Position numbers and translations under genes: made by a program
Shown here: one piece after another, positions 1 to 5,987 of the stretch
Numbering within the stretch: position 1 is the stretch's first letter
How the letters are laid out: each line of letters starts with the position of its first letter
Notes under the pieces: generated by a model
Database searches by the model: none
Told to the model about the DNA's origin: nothing
Seen by the model: only the letters and a program-made list of their open reading frames with translations
Assembly: GCA_018668195.1 (NCBI GenBank)
Contig: JABITU010000044.1
Location: 1-16,130, forward strand
Direction of reading: 5' to 3'
Source of the DNA: Tateyamaria sp.
Lineage (GTDB): Bacteria; Pseudomonadota; Alphaproteobacteria; Rhodobacterales; Rhodobacteraceae
DNA length: 16,130 bases

Positions 1-139
1 CGGTCCACGAGCAAGCAACCGCTCTCAATCAATCTTCCACGTTACGAAGCGAAAGCGGAAAACGAACGTACAGCATCACAGCCAAGCGGATGATCTCAGG
101 GCTTGTTTTAAAGTACCTGAATGAAGAGTGTTTTGTCAT
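1..139 (-). pseudogene. IS6-family transposase, N-terminal fragment with premature stop
   Basis: From the ATG at 139 the minus strand encodes 36 residues before a TGA at 31-29. They include the runs FRYFKTSPEIIRLAV and MLYVRFPLSLRNVED, which I recognise as the N-terminal helix-turn-helix region of IS6-family DDE transposases. In intact members VED is followed by LL and then ERG. Here the matching bases after the stop can be read as LLARG only in another frame, so a small insertion or frameshift may have caused the break. The DDE catalytic domain lies beyond the left edge and cannot be assessed. A plus-strand frame that is open over 3-179 is the antisense of this gene and shows no recognisable protein. 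Confidence 0.78.
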
Positions 140-179
140 ACGGCTAGGCTACGAAACAGCCCGCTCCGTCTCAAGCTAG

Positions 180-196
180 TTTAATCTGACAGTACC
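180..196 (-). repeat. Candidate terminal inverted repeat of the IS6 element
   Basis: On the minus strand the tip reads GGTACTGTCAGATTAAA. Its start resembles the IS6/IS26 terminal pattern GGCACTGTTGCAAA, and its position about 57 nt ahead of the transposase ATG is right for the family. The partner repeat is outside the window, so the call rests on similarity and spacing alone. Confidence 0.42.
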
Positions 197-275
197 GCTG
201 GCAGGCAAAATTCAAGCTGGCGAACCTATTCCTCCCGTTTTCCACGATTTTGCAGCGGCATTGATTAGGGGTAAT

Positions 276-1343
276 TTAATTAGATACGTTCACGTTCGCT
301 GTGACGGATGAAATCAAGGTGTTCACTGCGTCTGCACCCAAATCTCGCATCATTTCGACTGGCCCTTTGGCAAATGCAAAAGCGCGACAAGCGCCAAGAT
401 CGATTGCTCCGGCGGTTGCGACCTCCTCATCGAGTTCCTGTTTCACAGCAAAGAAGATCGCGCCTTGTAGGCGATCTGCGATAGCTTGGCGCTCGCTCGC
501 GCCGAGCGGCGAGGGAGCATCGGAAATCTCCCAGTTTTCATCAGCATCTCCAGTTGCGCTCAAGCTATAGGCGGGCTCATAAAACGGACCCAAATGCGCC
601 AAATTGCGGACCGCAGCGAGGTTGATGCGCGGTTTGACGATGTTCATTACAAAGAATGGCCCTACCGGCACGCCAAGTACTTGTTTTGCGACGTCATCTA
701 TCTGGGCAGGCGATCCAAGGCTGTCGTCGATGCAGCGTGCGGCCTCGTTTGTATAAGGGCAAAAGAACCGGTTTAAGGCAAATCCGCTTTGATCTTTGCA
801 TTCGATCGGAATTTTCCGACAAGTGTCTAGAAATGACAGTGTCGCTGTTACAGTGTTGTCTTGGGTCACGTCACTGCGCACAACTTCTACGACCGGATTC
901 ACCTCTGCAGGACTAAAGTAGTGCAACCCACAAAAACGATCAGGATACACCAGCGCGCTCGCGATCTCGGAGACTTTCAGTGCGCTGGTGTTGGTCGCCA
1001 GATGGCAGGTTCGGGAGATAACCTGCTCTAGCTGTGAGAAAACAGATTTCTTGATATCAAGATCCTCGAACACCGCCTCGATCACCAGATCGGCGTCGCT
1101 GGCTGCGGAAAAATCAGTTGAAAATTGTAGGCACGACAGGGCATTTTCGCGATCCTGCGCCGTTATCCTTTCCTTTGAAACCTGACGGTCAAAGTACTTA
1201 TGCACGCGCGCTTGTGCCCGTTCCAATGACGCATCAGATGTGTCGATCAGAACCGTCTTTATTCCGCCGCTCAACGCTGAGATCGCGATGCCGCCACCCA
1301 TTGTGCCAGATCCGATGATTGCAATTTTCTGGATCACAGACAT
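276..1343 (-). CDS. 3-hydroxyacyl-CoA dehydrogenase (NAD-binding)
   Basis: This soluble 355-residue enzyme is expected to oxidise L-3-hydroxyacyl-CoA to 3-oxoacyl-CoA with NAD+, the third step of beta-oxidation. An N-terminal Rossmann fold shows GSGTMGGGIA at 11-20. The catalytic set is complete: Ser120, His141 in HYFSP, Glu153 and Asn191 in LNRFF, in the same relative spacing as human HADH. It is longer than the usual 280-320 residues, with an extra C-terminal stretch from about 255 that I do not recognise. The start at 1343 is chosen because a GGAGG lies 7 nt upstream (1351-1355) and MSVIQKIAIIGSG begins the fold. An upstream in-frame ATG at 1400 would add a low-complexity tail and run into the thiolase. 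The ATG overlaps the thiolase stop by 1 nt (TGATG), implying coupled translation. It is the last gene of the eight-gene operon. The chain-length or substrate specificity cannot be read from sequence. Confidence 0.93.
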   Translation of the reverse strand: MSVIQKIAIIGSGTMGGGIAISALSGGIKTVLIDTSDASLERAQARVHKYFDRQVSKERITAQDRENALSCLQFSTDFSAASDADLVIEAVFEDLDIKKSVFSQLEQVISRTCHLATNTSALKVSEIASALVYPDRFCGLHYFSPAEVNPVVEVVRSDVTQDNTVTATLSFLDTCRKIPIECKDQSGFALNRFFCPYTNEAARCIDDSLGSPAQIDDVAKQVLGVPVGPFFVMNIVKPRINLAAVRNLAHLGPFYEPAYSLSATGDADENWEISDAPSPLGASERQAIADRLQGAIFFAVKQELDEEVATAGAIDLGACRAFAFAKGPVEMMRDLGADAVNTLISSVTANVNVSN

Positions 1344-2530
1344 CACTTTGCCTCCGGGTTTTCTATGATGATAGCAATGCCCTGACCGCCGCCGATACAC
1401 ATCGTCGCAAGGCCAAAGCGCCCGCCGGTGCGCCGCAATTCGTAGATCAATTTGATCAAGATTACGGCACCGGATGCCCCGATGGGATGGCCAAGAGCAA
1501 TGGCCCCGCCATTCGGGTTCGTAATTTGAGGTGGAAAGCCGAGTGCATTTGACACGGCGCAGGCTTGGGCCGCGAAGGCCTCGTTGGATTCAATACAAGA
1601 CAGATCTGAAACCTTCAGACCAGCACGATCTAGGGCGAGCGTTACCGCCGGAATCGGCCCCATCCCCATCACCTCTGGCGCAACACCACCTAGGGCAGAC
1701 GCGCGGATCACGGCAAGTTTGGGCATGCCATTTTTGTCCGCGACATCCTCGGATGCCAGAACAAGTGCGGCGGCCCCGTCATTGATACCCGATGCATTGC
1801 CCGCCGTTACAGTGCCGTCTTTCTTAAAGGCCGGACGCAGTTTTGCGAGATCTTCGGCCTTCAGATCAGCACGCACATGTTCATCAGTGTCAAACACCAC
1901 GTCTTTGCGGCCTTGTCTGACTGTCAGAGGCAGAATTTGTTCTTTGAAATGCCCTGCCTTGATCGCAGCAGCGGCCCGCTGATGGCTCTCAAAGGCCAGC
2001 GCGTCTTGGGCGCTGCGATCAATGTCGCTTGCCGTCGCCACATTTTCCGCAGTCACGCCCATATGGCCATTGCCAAACGGGTCCGTCAGCGCGCCGGTCA
2101 TCATGTCGGTGGCACTCACATCGTCCATTTTTGCACCAAAGCGCGCAGCAGACATCAAATGGCCGACGCGGCTCATGTTTTCAGCGCCACCGGCAAGAAC
2201 GATATCACCGTTGCCCAACATGATCTGTTCGGCGGCGGTAATAACGGCCTGCAATCCGCTGCCGCACAGCCGGTTCAATGTCAGCGCTGGCGATGATTCG
2301 GGAACGCCTGCCCCGATGGCGGCGACCCGTGACAGGTACATATCGCGTGGTTCGGTGTGGATGACATTGCCGAATACCGATTGATTGATAAGGGCGGGAG
2401 AAACCCCTGCCCGCGCGATGGCTTCTTTGGCAACTTCGACGGCCAAATCACAGGGCGGCGAACCCGCCAGCGCACCGCCAAAATCCCCGATTGCGGTGCG
2501 GACACCGGATGTGATGACAACCTTGCTCAT
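1343..2530 (-). CDS. Acetyl-CoA acyltransferase / thiolase (acetyl-CoA C-acetyltransferase family)
   Basis: This 395-residue thiolase should cleave 3-oxoacyl-CoA with CoA to acetyl-CoA and a shortened acyl-CoA, or condense two acetyl-CoA. The nucleophile Cys89 sits in NRLCGSG, His348 in GGAIALGHPIGASG, and the acid/base Cys378 in CIGGGQG. These positions equal those I recall for Zoogloea ramigera biosynthetic thiolase (Cys89, His348, Cys378), so the enzyme looks fully active. The start at 2530 (MSKVVITSGVRT) overlaps the rhodanese stop by 1 nt (TAATG). A purine-rich GGGGGA just upstream, inside the rhodanese gene, can serve as ribosome site. An upstream in-frame ATG at 2569 would add 13 unlikely residues. 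It is followed without a gap by the 3-hydroxyacyl-CoA dehydrogenase, so the two steps are made together. Whether it favours acetoacetyl-CoA or longer chains is not visible. Confidence 0.95.
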   Translation of the reverse strand: MSKVVITSGVRTAIGDFGGALAGSPPCDLAVEVAKEAIARAGVSPALINQSVFGNVIHTEPRDMYLSRVAAIGAGVPESSPALTLNRLCGSGLQAVITAAEQIMLGNGDIVLAGGAENMSRVGHLMSAARFGAKMDDVSATDMMTGALTDPFGNGHMGVTAENVATASDIDRSAQDALAFESHQRAAAAIKAGHFKEQILPLTVRQGRKDVVFDTDEHVRADLKAEDLAKLRPAFKKDGTVTAGNASGINDGAAALVLASEDVADKNGMPKLAVIRASALGGVAPEVMGMGPIPAVTLALDRAGLKVSDLSCIESNEAFAAQACAVSNALGFPPQITNPNGGAIALGHPIGASGAVILIKLIYELRRTGGRFGLATMCIGGGQGIAIIIENPEAK

Positions 2531-2928
2531 TATTTGATGTCCCCCAGCGGTCCATCTGCTTTTTTCCACGCGGCGACGCCACCGGATAGGTTCACCACGG
2601 GCGACAGTCCCATTTCAACGGCGACCTTGGCTGCCAGCGCCGAACGCCCGCCAGACGCACAATAAAACACATAGGTTTTGTCCTGATTGAACGCGGGCTT
2701 GTGGGCGGGGCTTTCAGGATCAATATGGAATTCCATCATCCCCCGCGACGACGCAACAGCGCCCGGAATGATGCCCGATTTAGCCTGCTCCGTCCCATCG
2801 CGCAGATCGACAAACACATGCGTGTCACTGCCAACCAGTGGCAAGGCGCCTTCCACACTGATGGCAGGGATCGCCGACAATGCCTCTTTGACGATGTCCT
2901 TGGAGCTTTTCGTGATGTTCTGGGCCAT
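2530..2928 (-). CDS. Rhodanese-like sulfurtransferase, single domain
   Basis: This 132-residue single-domain rhodanese should carry sulfane sulfur on Cys90 as a persulfide. The active loop reads CASGGRS (90-96), a CxxGxRS motif. DLRD (41-44) and IPGAV (54-58) are the other conserved rhodanese landmarks, and LSGGVAAW near 114-121 is the usual C-terminal signature. There is no signal peptide, so it is likely cytoplasmic. The start at 2928 has AAGGA 7 nt upstream (2936-2940); an in-frame ATG at 2994 lies inside the preceding gene and lacks family similarity. The gap to the CoA-binding gene is 16 nt and the stop overlaps the thiolase ATG. Two genes downstream of a methanethiol oxidase homologue, a plausible job is accepting sulfur or sulfide-derived persulfide released there. 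That job is inferred from position only. Confidence 0.92.
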   Translation of the reverse strand: MAQNITKSSKDIVKEALSAIPAISVEGALPLVGSDTHVFVDLRDGTEQAKSGIIPGAVASSRGMMEFHIDPESPAHKPAFNQDKTYVFYCASGGRSALAAKVAVEMGLSPVVNLSGGVAAWKKADGPLGDIK

Positions 2929-2944
2929 GGGGGTTTCCTTGGGA

Positions 2945-3409
2945 TTAGATTGTGAGATCGAGCCGTGGTTTCCAGAATGGGCGGAAGAGTTCAATTTTGG
3001 GGCAGCGGTTCATGATCACCTCAAGGCCTGCGTCTTGCGCCAGTTTCGCGGCGGCATCGTCGTAAACGCCAATCTGGCCCCACAAAACCTTGGCTTTGAT
3101 GGCAATCGCCTTTTCCGCAAAACCATAGAATTCCTCCTTCGGGCGGAACACGTCGACCATGTCCACGGAACGATCAATCTCTTCAAGCGAATGGTAAACC
3201 TTGATGCCGCGGATTTCGGTCAGGTTCGGGTTCGGGTTGACGGGGATCATGTCATAGCCGGTTTCATGCAGCACACGCAGCACGCCGTAGCTGAACTTGG
3301 TCTTGTCCGCACTGGCCCCGACCATGGCAATGGTTTTCACCGATGACAGAATGTCAGCTAGGTATTTGGAATCGTAGTCATAGATGTGGTCAACATCAGC
3401 TTCGGGCAT
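2945..3409 (-). CDS. CoA-binding protein, YccU/CoA_binding_2 family
   Basis: A 154-residue protein with a Rossmann-like CoA-binding domain of the type found in succinyl-CoA synthetase alpha subunits, but free-standing as in E. coli YccU. Visible family features are IAMVGAS (27-33) forming the nucleotide loop, VNPN (57-60), and MNRCPKIE (133-140) with a conserved Cys136. The biochemical role of this family is not established; a CoA or acyl-CoA ligand is assumed from the fold. The start at 3409 follows the ferredoxin stop directly (TAGATG) and has a textbook AGGAGG 5 nt upstream (3415-3420), so it is secure. Its place among CoA-thioester enzymes, a ferredoxin and a rhodanese is suggestive, but I do not assign a reaction. 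Confidence 0.9.
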   Translation of the reverse strand: MPEADVDHIYDYDSKYLADILSSVKTIAMVGASADKTKFSYGVLRVLHETGYDMIPVNPNPNLTEIRGIKVYHSLEEIDRSVDMVDVFRPKEEFYGFAEKAIAIKAKVLWGQIGVYDDAAAKLAQDAGLEVIMNRCPKIELFRPFWKPRLDLTI

Positions 3410-3802
3410 CTATGCCTCCTGTTCTTTGTGCCCTACCGCTTTGCGACTTGAGGGCGGGGGCGTGGCGATATCCGCCTTGAGTTCGTGGGGTTTGAGCGGA
3501 TCCAAAAACGGATTGCGGTATAGCTTGTCGTGGCTCTCGACGCCGATTTCCAGGGTGATGTCTGTCGTCGGACGAGCCACGCAAAGGATTACATAACCGT
3601 CGTTGAGCTGTCGGTTGTTCAGCGCGACTTGGCGGCGTTGGTCGACTTCGCCGGTGGTGAGTTTGGCGGCACAGGTAATGCAACCGCCGTATTTACATCC
3701 AAACGGCAGTTCGACGCCTTGATCGCGCAAGCTGTCGAGCAGCGGTTTGCGCGGATCAACCACATAGCGCGCGCCATCGCGATTGGCGATCGTCACAATC
3801 AT
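3410..3802 (-). CDS. [2Fe-2S] ferredoxin, plant/adrenodoxin-like fold, with C-terminal tail
   Basis: This 130-residue electron carrier has the cluster ligands Cys36, Cys41, Cys44 and Cys74, giving the CX4CX2CX29C spacing of plant-type [2Fe-2S] ferredoxins (loop FGCKYGGCITC). The ferredoxin domain ends near residue 90. About 40 charged and proline-rich residues follow, with no recognised domain, and may be a docking tail. There is no reductase domain and no reductase gene in the operon. The ATG overlaps the upstream SBP56 stop by 4 nt (ATGA), so the two are probably translated together and may work together. Its redox partner is unknown. It could take electrons from, or supply them to, SBP56 or the acyl-CoA dehydrogenase, but nothing in the sequence decides this. 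Confidence 0.92.
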   Translation of the reverse strand: MIVTIANRDGARYVVDPRKPLLDSLRDQGVELPFGCKYGGCITCAAKLTTGEVDQRRQVALNNRQLNDGYVILCVARPTTDITLEIGVESHDKLYRNPFLDPLKPHELKADIATPPPSSRKAVGHKEQEA

Positions 3803-5148
3803 AGCCAGATGTCACTTGTGCAATCGCCGCCGGGATAACGTGCCTCGTGGCAACGCGAGGGGCCGTTGGGTTCTTGGCCAAAGTCCACGATGAAATCGGG
3901 GTTCAGTGTCATGCCACCGTTCACCGGATCACAGTCGATCTTCACCATAACGCCGCCACGTTCGCGGATTTCGGGATAGAACTGGTTGTCCCACGTGCTG
4001 AACAAGCTGGTCGTCACATAAAGCCGTTTGCCATCAAGGCTAAGTTGGAACATCTGCGGGCCGCCGGCCATTTTGACGCCGTTGACCTCTGGTGCGCGGC
4101 CCAGCAAGCCGCCCATCCAGACCTGCCCCGTGAGGACGGGGTTGTGCGGATCAGAGATGTCGTATTGCCGCATATCGCCATGCAACCAGTTGTTCAGGTA
4201 AAGGTATTTGTCGTCCATCGAAATCAGGATGGCGGACATCACACCCGGCACGGGGATCGGCCAGTCGGGGTGGGGTTCATTGGCGACGTCAATAATCTTT
4301 TCCCACTGCCATTTGCCTGCGTCGTCTTTCCACCAGTGAATGACGTTTGACGACAGCGCCGCCCCGCAGAACCCATGGGTGCTGTCGGGATCATGGTGGA
4401 ATTTGACTTCCAAAGGCAACAACCCGTCTTCGCCCAGATACATAGTTTCGACGGGCACGCGTTTCTCGAAGTCCCAAAAGTGCAGCTCGCGCCCGTATTT
4501 CAGATGCCCGACTTCCTCCAGATCGAAGCCCGGCATAAAGGTGTTTGGCGCGGCCCATTCGGAACTGACCATCACGTTGTGACGCGGCTGATACCAAAAA
4601 TCATAGCCGAATTTGATGTCGCCCATGGAGTTTTCCCAGCGGCCTTGGATCTCAAAATCCTTGTTGAGATGCAGATAGCCGCCCGGTGCCTCGCCCTTGG
4701 CGTCGCCCAGCATCGAGATGATGATTTCGCTGCCCAGACAATGTACCGTATGCGGGCCGGACAGGTTCGTCTTGGACTTGATGTCGGCCCCATCGACCAC
4801 CTTATGCAAACGTGGCGCACGGGGATCGGTCGCAGTGTCTACGATGTGCAGATTGTTCGAGCGCACACCCGGCAAAATCAGATACTTGCGCGACATGTTG
4901 CCGTCGTCAAAACACGACGAACAAGCATTCCAACCCATATGGTGAAGCTCGTCCCCGATGCCAGGCATTTCAAGGCGGTGAATAACTTGCGAATAGGTTG
5001 GGCTATCAGGATCGACATCCACCGTCGCCAGATAATCTGGTTTCTGGATGCCCGTGCCAGTATAGATCGCAATTGTGTACAGCAGCTTTTCGCGCGGTGC
5101 CTTTATCGCATCAGCAGGCGACGCATATCCCGGTCCACAACATTCCAT
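3799..5148 (-). CDS. mtoX: Selenium-binding protein 56 family; probable methanethiol oxidase
   Basis: This is a full-length SBP56/SELENBP1 homologue (449 residues from 5148). Characterised members oxidise methanethiol to formaldehyde, sulfide and hydrogen peroxide, probably with copper. It matches the human protein closely along its length: CCGPGYASP near the start, DYLATVDVDP, DELHHMGWNACSSCF, FWYQPRHNVM, HHDPDSTHGF, NWLHGDMRQYDISDP and the C-terminal PGGDCTSDIWL. The His-rich motifs are candidate metal ligands. No signal peptide is present, unlike the periplasmic Hyphomicrobium MtoX as I remember it. The position of human Cys57 (YCQVIH) is Ser here (YSQVIH). No in-frame selenocysteine codon is involved. 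The start at 5148 is preferred because AGAGGA lies 6 nt upstream (5155-5160) and MECCGPGY aligns with family N-termini. An ATG at 5166, directly after the crotonase stop, would add six residues with no good ribosome site. Substrate is inferred from the family. Confidence 0.9.
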   Translation of the reverse strand: MECCGPGYASPADAIKAPREKLLYTIAIYTGTGIQKPDYLATVDVDPDSPTYSQVIHRLEMPGIGDELHHMGWNACSSCFDDGNMSRKYLILPGVRSNNLHIVDTATDPRAPRLHKVVDGADIKSKTNLSGPHTVHCLGSEIIISMLGDAKGEAPGGYLHLNKDFEIQGRWENSMGDIKFGYDFWYQPRHNVMVSSEWAAPNTFMPGFDLEEVGHLKYGRELHFWDFEKRVPVETMYLGEDGLLPLEVKFHHDPDSTHGFCGAALSSNVIHWWKDDAGKWQWEKIIDVANEPHPDWPIPVPGVMSAILISMDDKYLYLNNWLHGDMRQYDISDPHNPVLTGQVWMGGLLGRAPEVNGVKMAGGPQMFQLSLDGKRLYVTTSLFSTWDNQFYPEIRERGGVMVKIDCDPVNGGMTLNPDFIVDFGQEPNGPSRCHEARYPGGDCTSDIWL

Positions 5149-5154
5149 CTTCTG

Positions 5155-5160
5155 TCCTCT
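5155..5160 (-). promoter_or_regulatory. Ribosome binding site that decides the SBP56 start
   Basis: The minus strand reads AGAGGA, then 6 nt, then the ATG at 5148-5146. The alternative ATG at 5166-5164 lies upstream of this site and has only a weak purine run before it. The site therefore favours the shorter protein beginning MECCGPGY. Confidence 0.7.
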
Positions 5161-5166
5161 CGACAT

Positions 5167-5985
5167 TTACCCACGCATTTCGGTCGATAGAGGCCGCCAG
5201 TTTGGCTGGCGTTTTTCGACAAAGGCGCTGATGCCCTCCTCGGCATCTGGTTCCATCATATTCGCAACCATGACACGCGACGCATATTCGTAGGCATGTT
5301 CCATTGGCATCTCAACTTGCTGGTAAAATGCTTCTTTTCCGATCCGCAACGTGGTGGGGGCCTTTGCAGAAATCTTGTCTGCGAGGCTATTCACCTCAGC
5401 CTCCAGATCACCGGACGCCACAACCCTGTTCACCAAACCAAACTGCAATGCCTGATCCGCCGAGATCATGTCGCCGGTCAACAGCATCTCCATCGCAGCC
5501 TTGCGCGACACGTTGCGTGACAAGGCGACCATGGGCGTAGAACAGAAAAGACCAATATTGACCCCCGGCGTGGCAAATCTTGCGTCATCTGTTGCAACGG
5601 CCAAATCGCAACTGGCTACCAATTGACATCCGGCAGCGGTCGCAATGCCATGTACCTGCGCGATAACAGGTTTTGGGCAAGCGATAATCGCCTGCATCAG
5701 GCGCGCGCATTTCGCCATTGTGTCTTCGAAGAAAGCGCGGCCCTGATCGGGAAGGGCGCGTGCTGCGGTCAGTTCTTTCAGATCATGGCCTGCGCAAAAG
5801 CCGGGACCATTTGCTGCGATGACAATCACATGTATCCGGCTGTCCGCTCCGAGGGCGTAAATCGCACTGTGCAGTCGATCCAACATTGCAACTGACAGGC
5901 TGTTGCGCGCGTCGGGGCGGTTCATGGTTAGGCGCGCCACTGCGCCAAGTGTTTCGCAATGAACAATGTCTGCTGCAAATTCCAT
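5167..5985 (-). CDS. Enoyl-CoA hydratase/isomerase family protein, ECHDC3-like
   Basis: This crotonase-fold protein (272 residues from 5985) keeps the oxyanion-hole and CoA-binding segments NGPGFCAGHDLKEL and HGIATAAGCQLVASCD. The later stretch FATPGVNIGLFCSTP is strikingly like human ECHDC3. The two catalytic glutamates of true enoyl-CoA hydratases (rat Glu144 and Glu164) are replaced: Gln in AAGCQL and Gly in ATPGVNIG. Ordinary hydration of trans-2-enoyl-CoA is therefore doubtful. For the same reason it should not be called DmdD (methylthioacryloyl-CoA hydratase), which uses both glutamates. The first in-frame ATG (5991) overlaps the dehydrogenase stop as ATGA, but the AAAGGA at 5992-5997 touches it. 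The second ATG (5985) sits 6 nt after that site and is preferred. The TAA at 5169-5167 is 18 nt from the SBP56 start. Family is sure; the reaction is open. Confidence 0.9.
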   Translation of the reverse strand: MEFAADIVHCETLGAVARLTMNRPDARNSLSVAMLDRLHSAIYALGADSRIHVIVIAANGPGFCAGHDLKELTAARALPDQGRAFFEDTMAKCARLMQAIIACPKPVIAQVHGIATAAGCQLVASCDLAVATDDARFATPGVNIGLFCSTPMVALSRNVSRKAAMEMLLTGDMISADQALQFGLVNRVVASGDLEAEVNSLADKISAKAPTTLRIGKEAFYQQVEMPMEHAYEYASRVMVANMMEPDAEEGISAFVEKRQPNWRPLSTEMRG

Positions 5986-5987
5986 CG

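Larger units (their letters stand above)
1..196 (-). mobile_element. IS6-family insertion sequence, 5' end only (runs off left edge)
   Basis: This stretch holds the start of an IS6-family transposase read leftwards (its ATG is at 139) and a likely terminal repeat at 180-196. The distance of about 57 nt from the presumed outer tip to the transposase ATG matches the short leader typical of IS6/IS26-type elements. The rest of the element, the other terminal repeat and any target duplication lie outside the window. By eye the stretch is less GC-rich than the neighbouring genes. The transposase has an in-frame stop, so the copy looks inactive. The element lies 80 nt beyond the stop of the hydroxyacyl-CoA dehydrogenase gene and points the same way as that operon. 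Recognition of the transposase is firm; the exact boundary is not. Confidence 0.72.

Noticed and set aside
3..179. Plus-strand frame open from the left edge, possibly a gene end
   Set aside because: The minus strand of the same stretch encodes a clear IS6 transposase N-terminus, and the plus-strand product has no family likeness.
197..275. An intrinsic terminator after the hydroxyacyl-CoA dehydrogenase gene
   Set aside because: The only complementary arms seen (CCGCTG and CAGCGG) are about 50 nt apart, and one falls at the IS tip; no compact hairpin with a T run is present.
3799..5148. A selenoprotein, because of the name selenium-binding protein
   Set aside because: The frame contains no in-frame TGA before its stop. 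The family is named for selenium labelling, not for selenocysteine.
4375..5190. A 271-codon open frame on the plus strand
   Set aside because: It lies over the SBP56 gene in antisense and resembles no protein; it reflects codon bias of the real gene.
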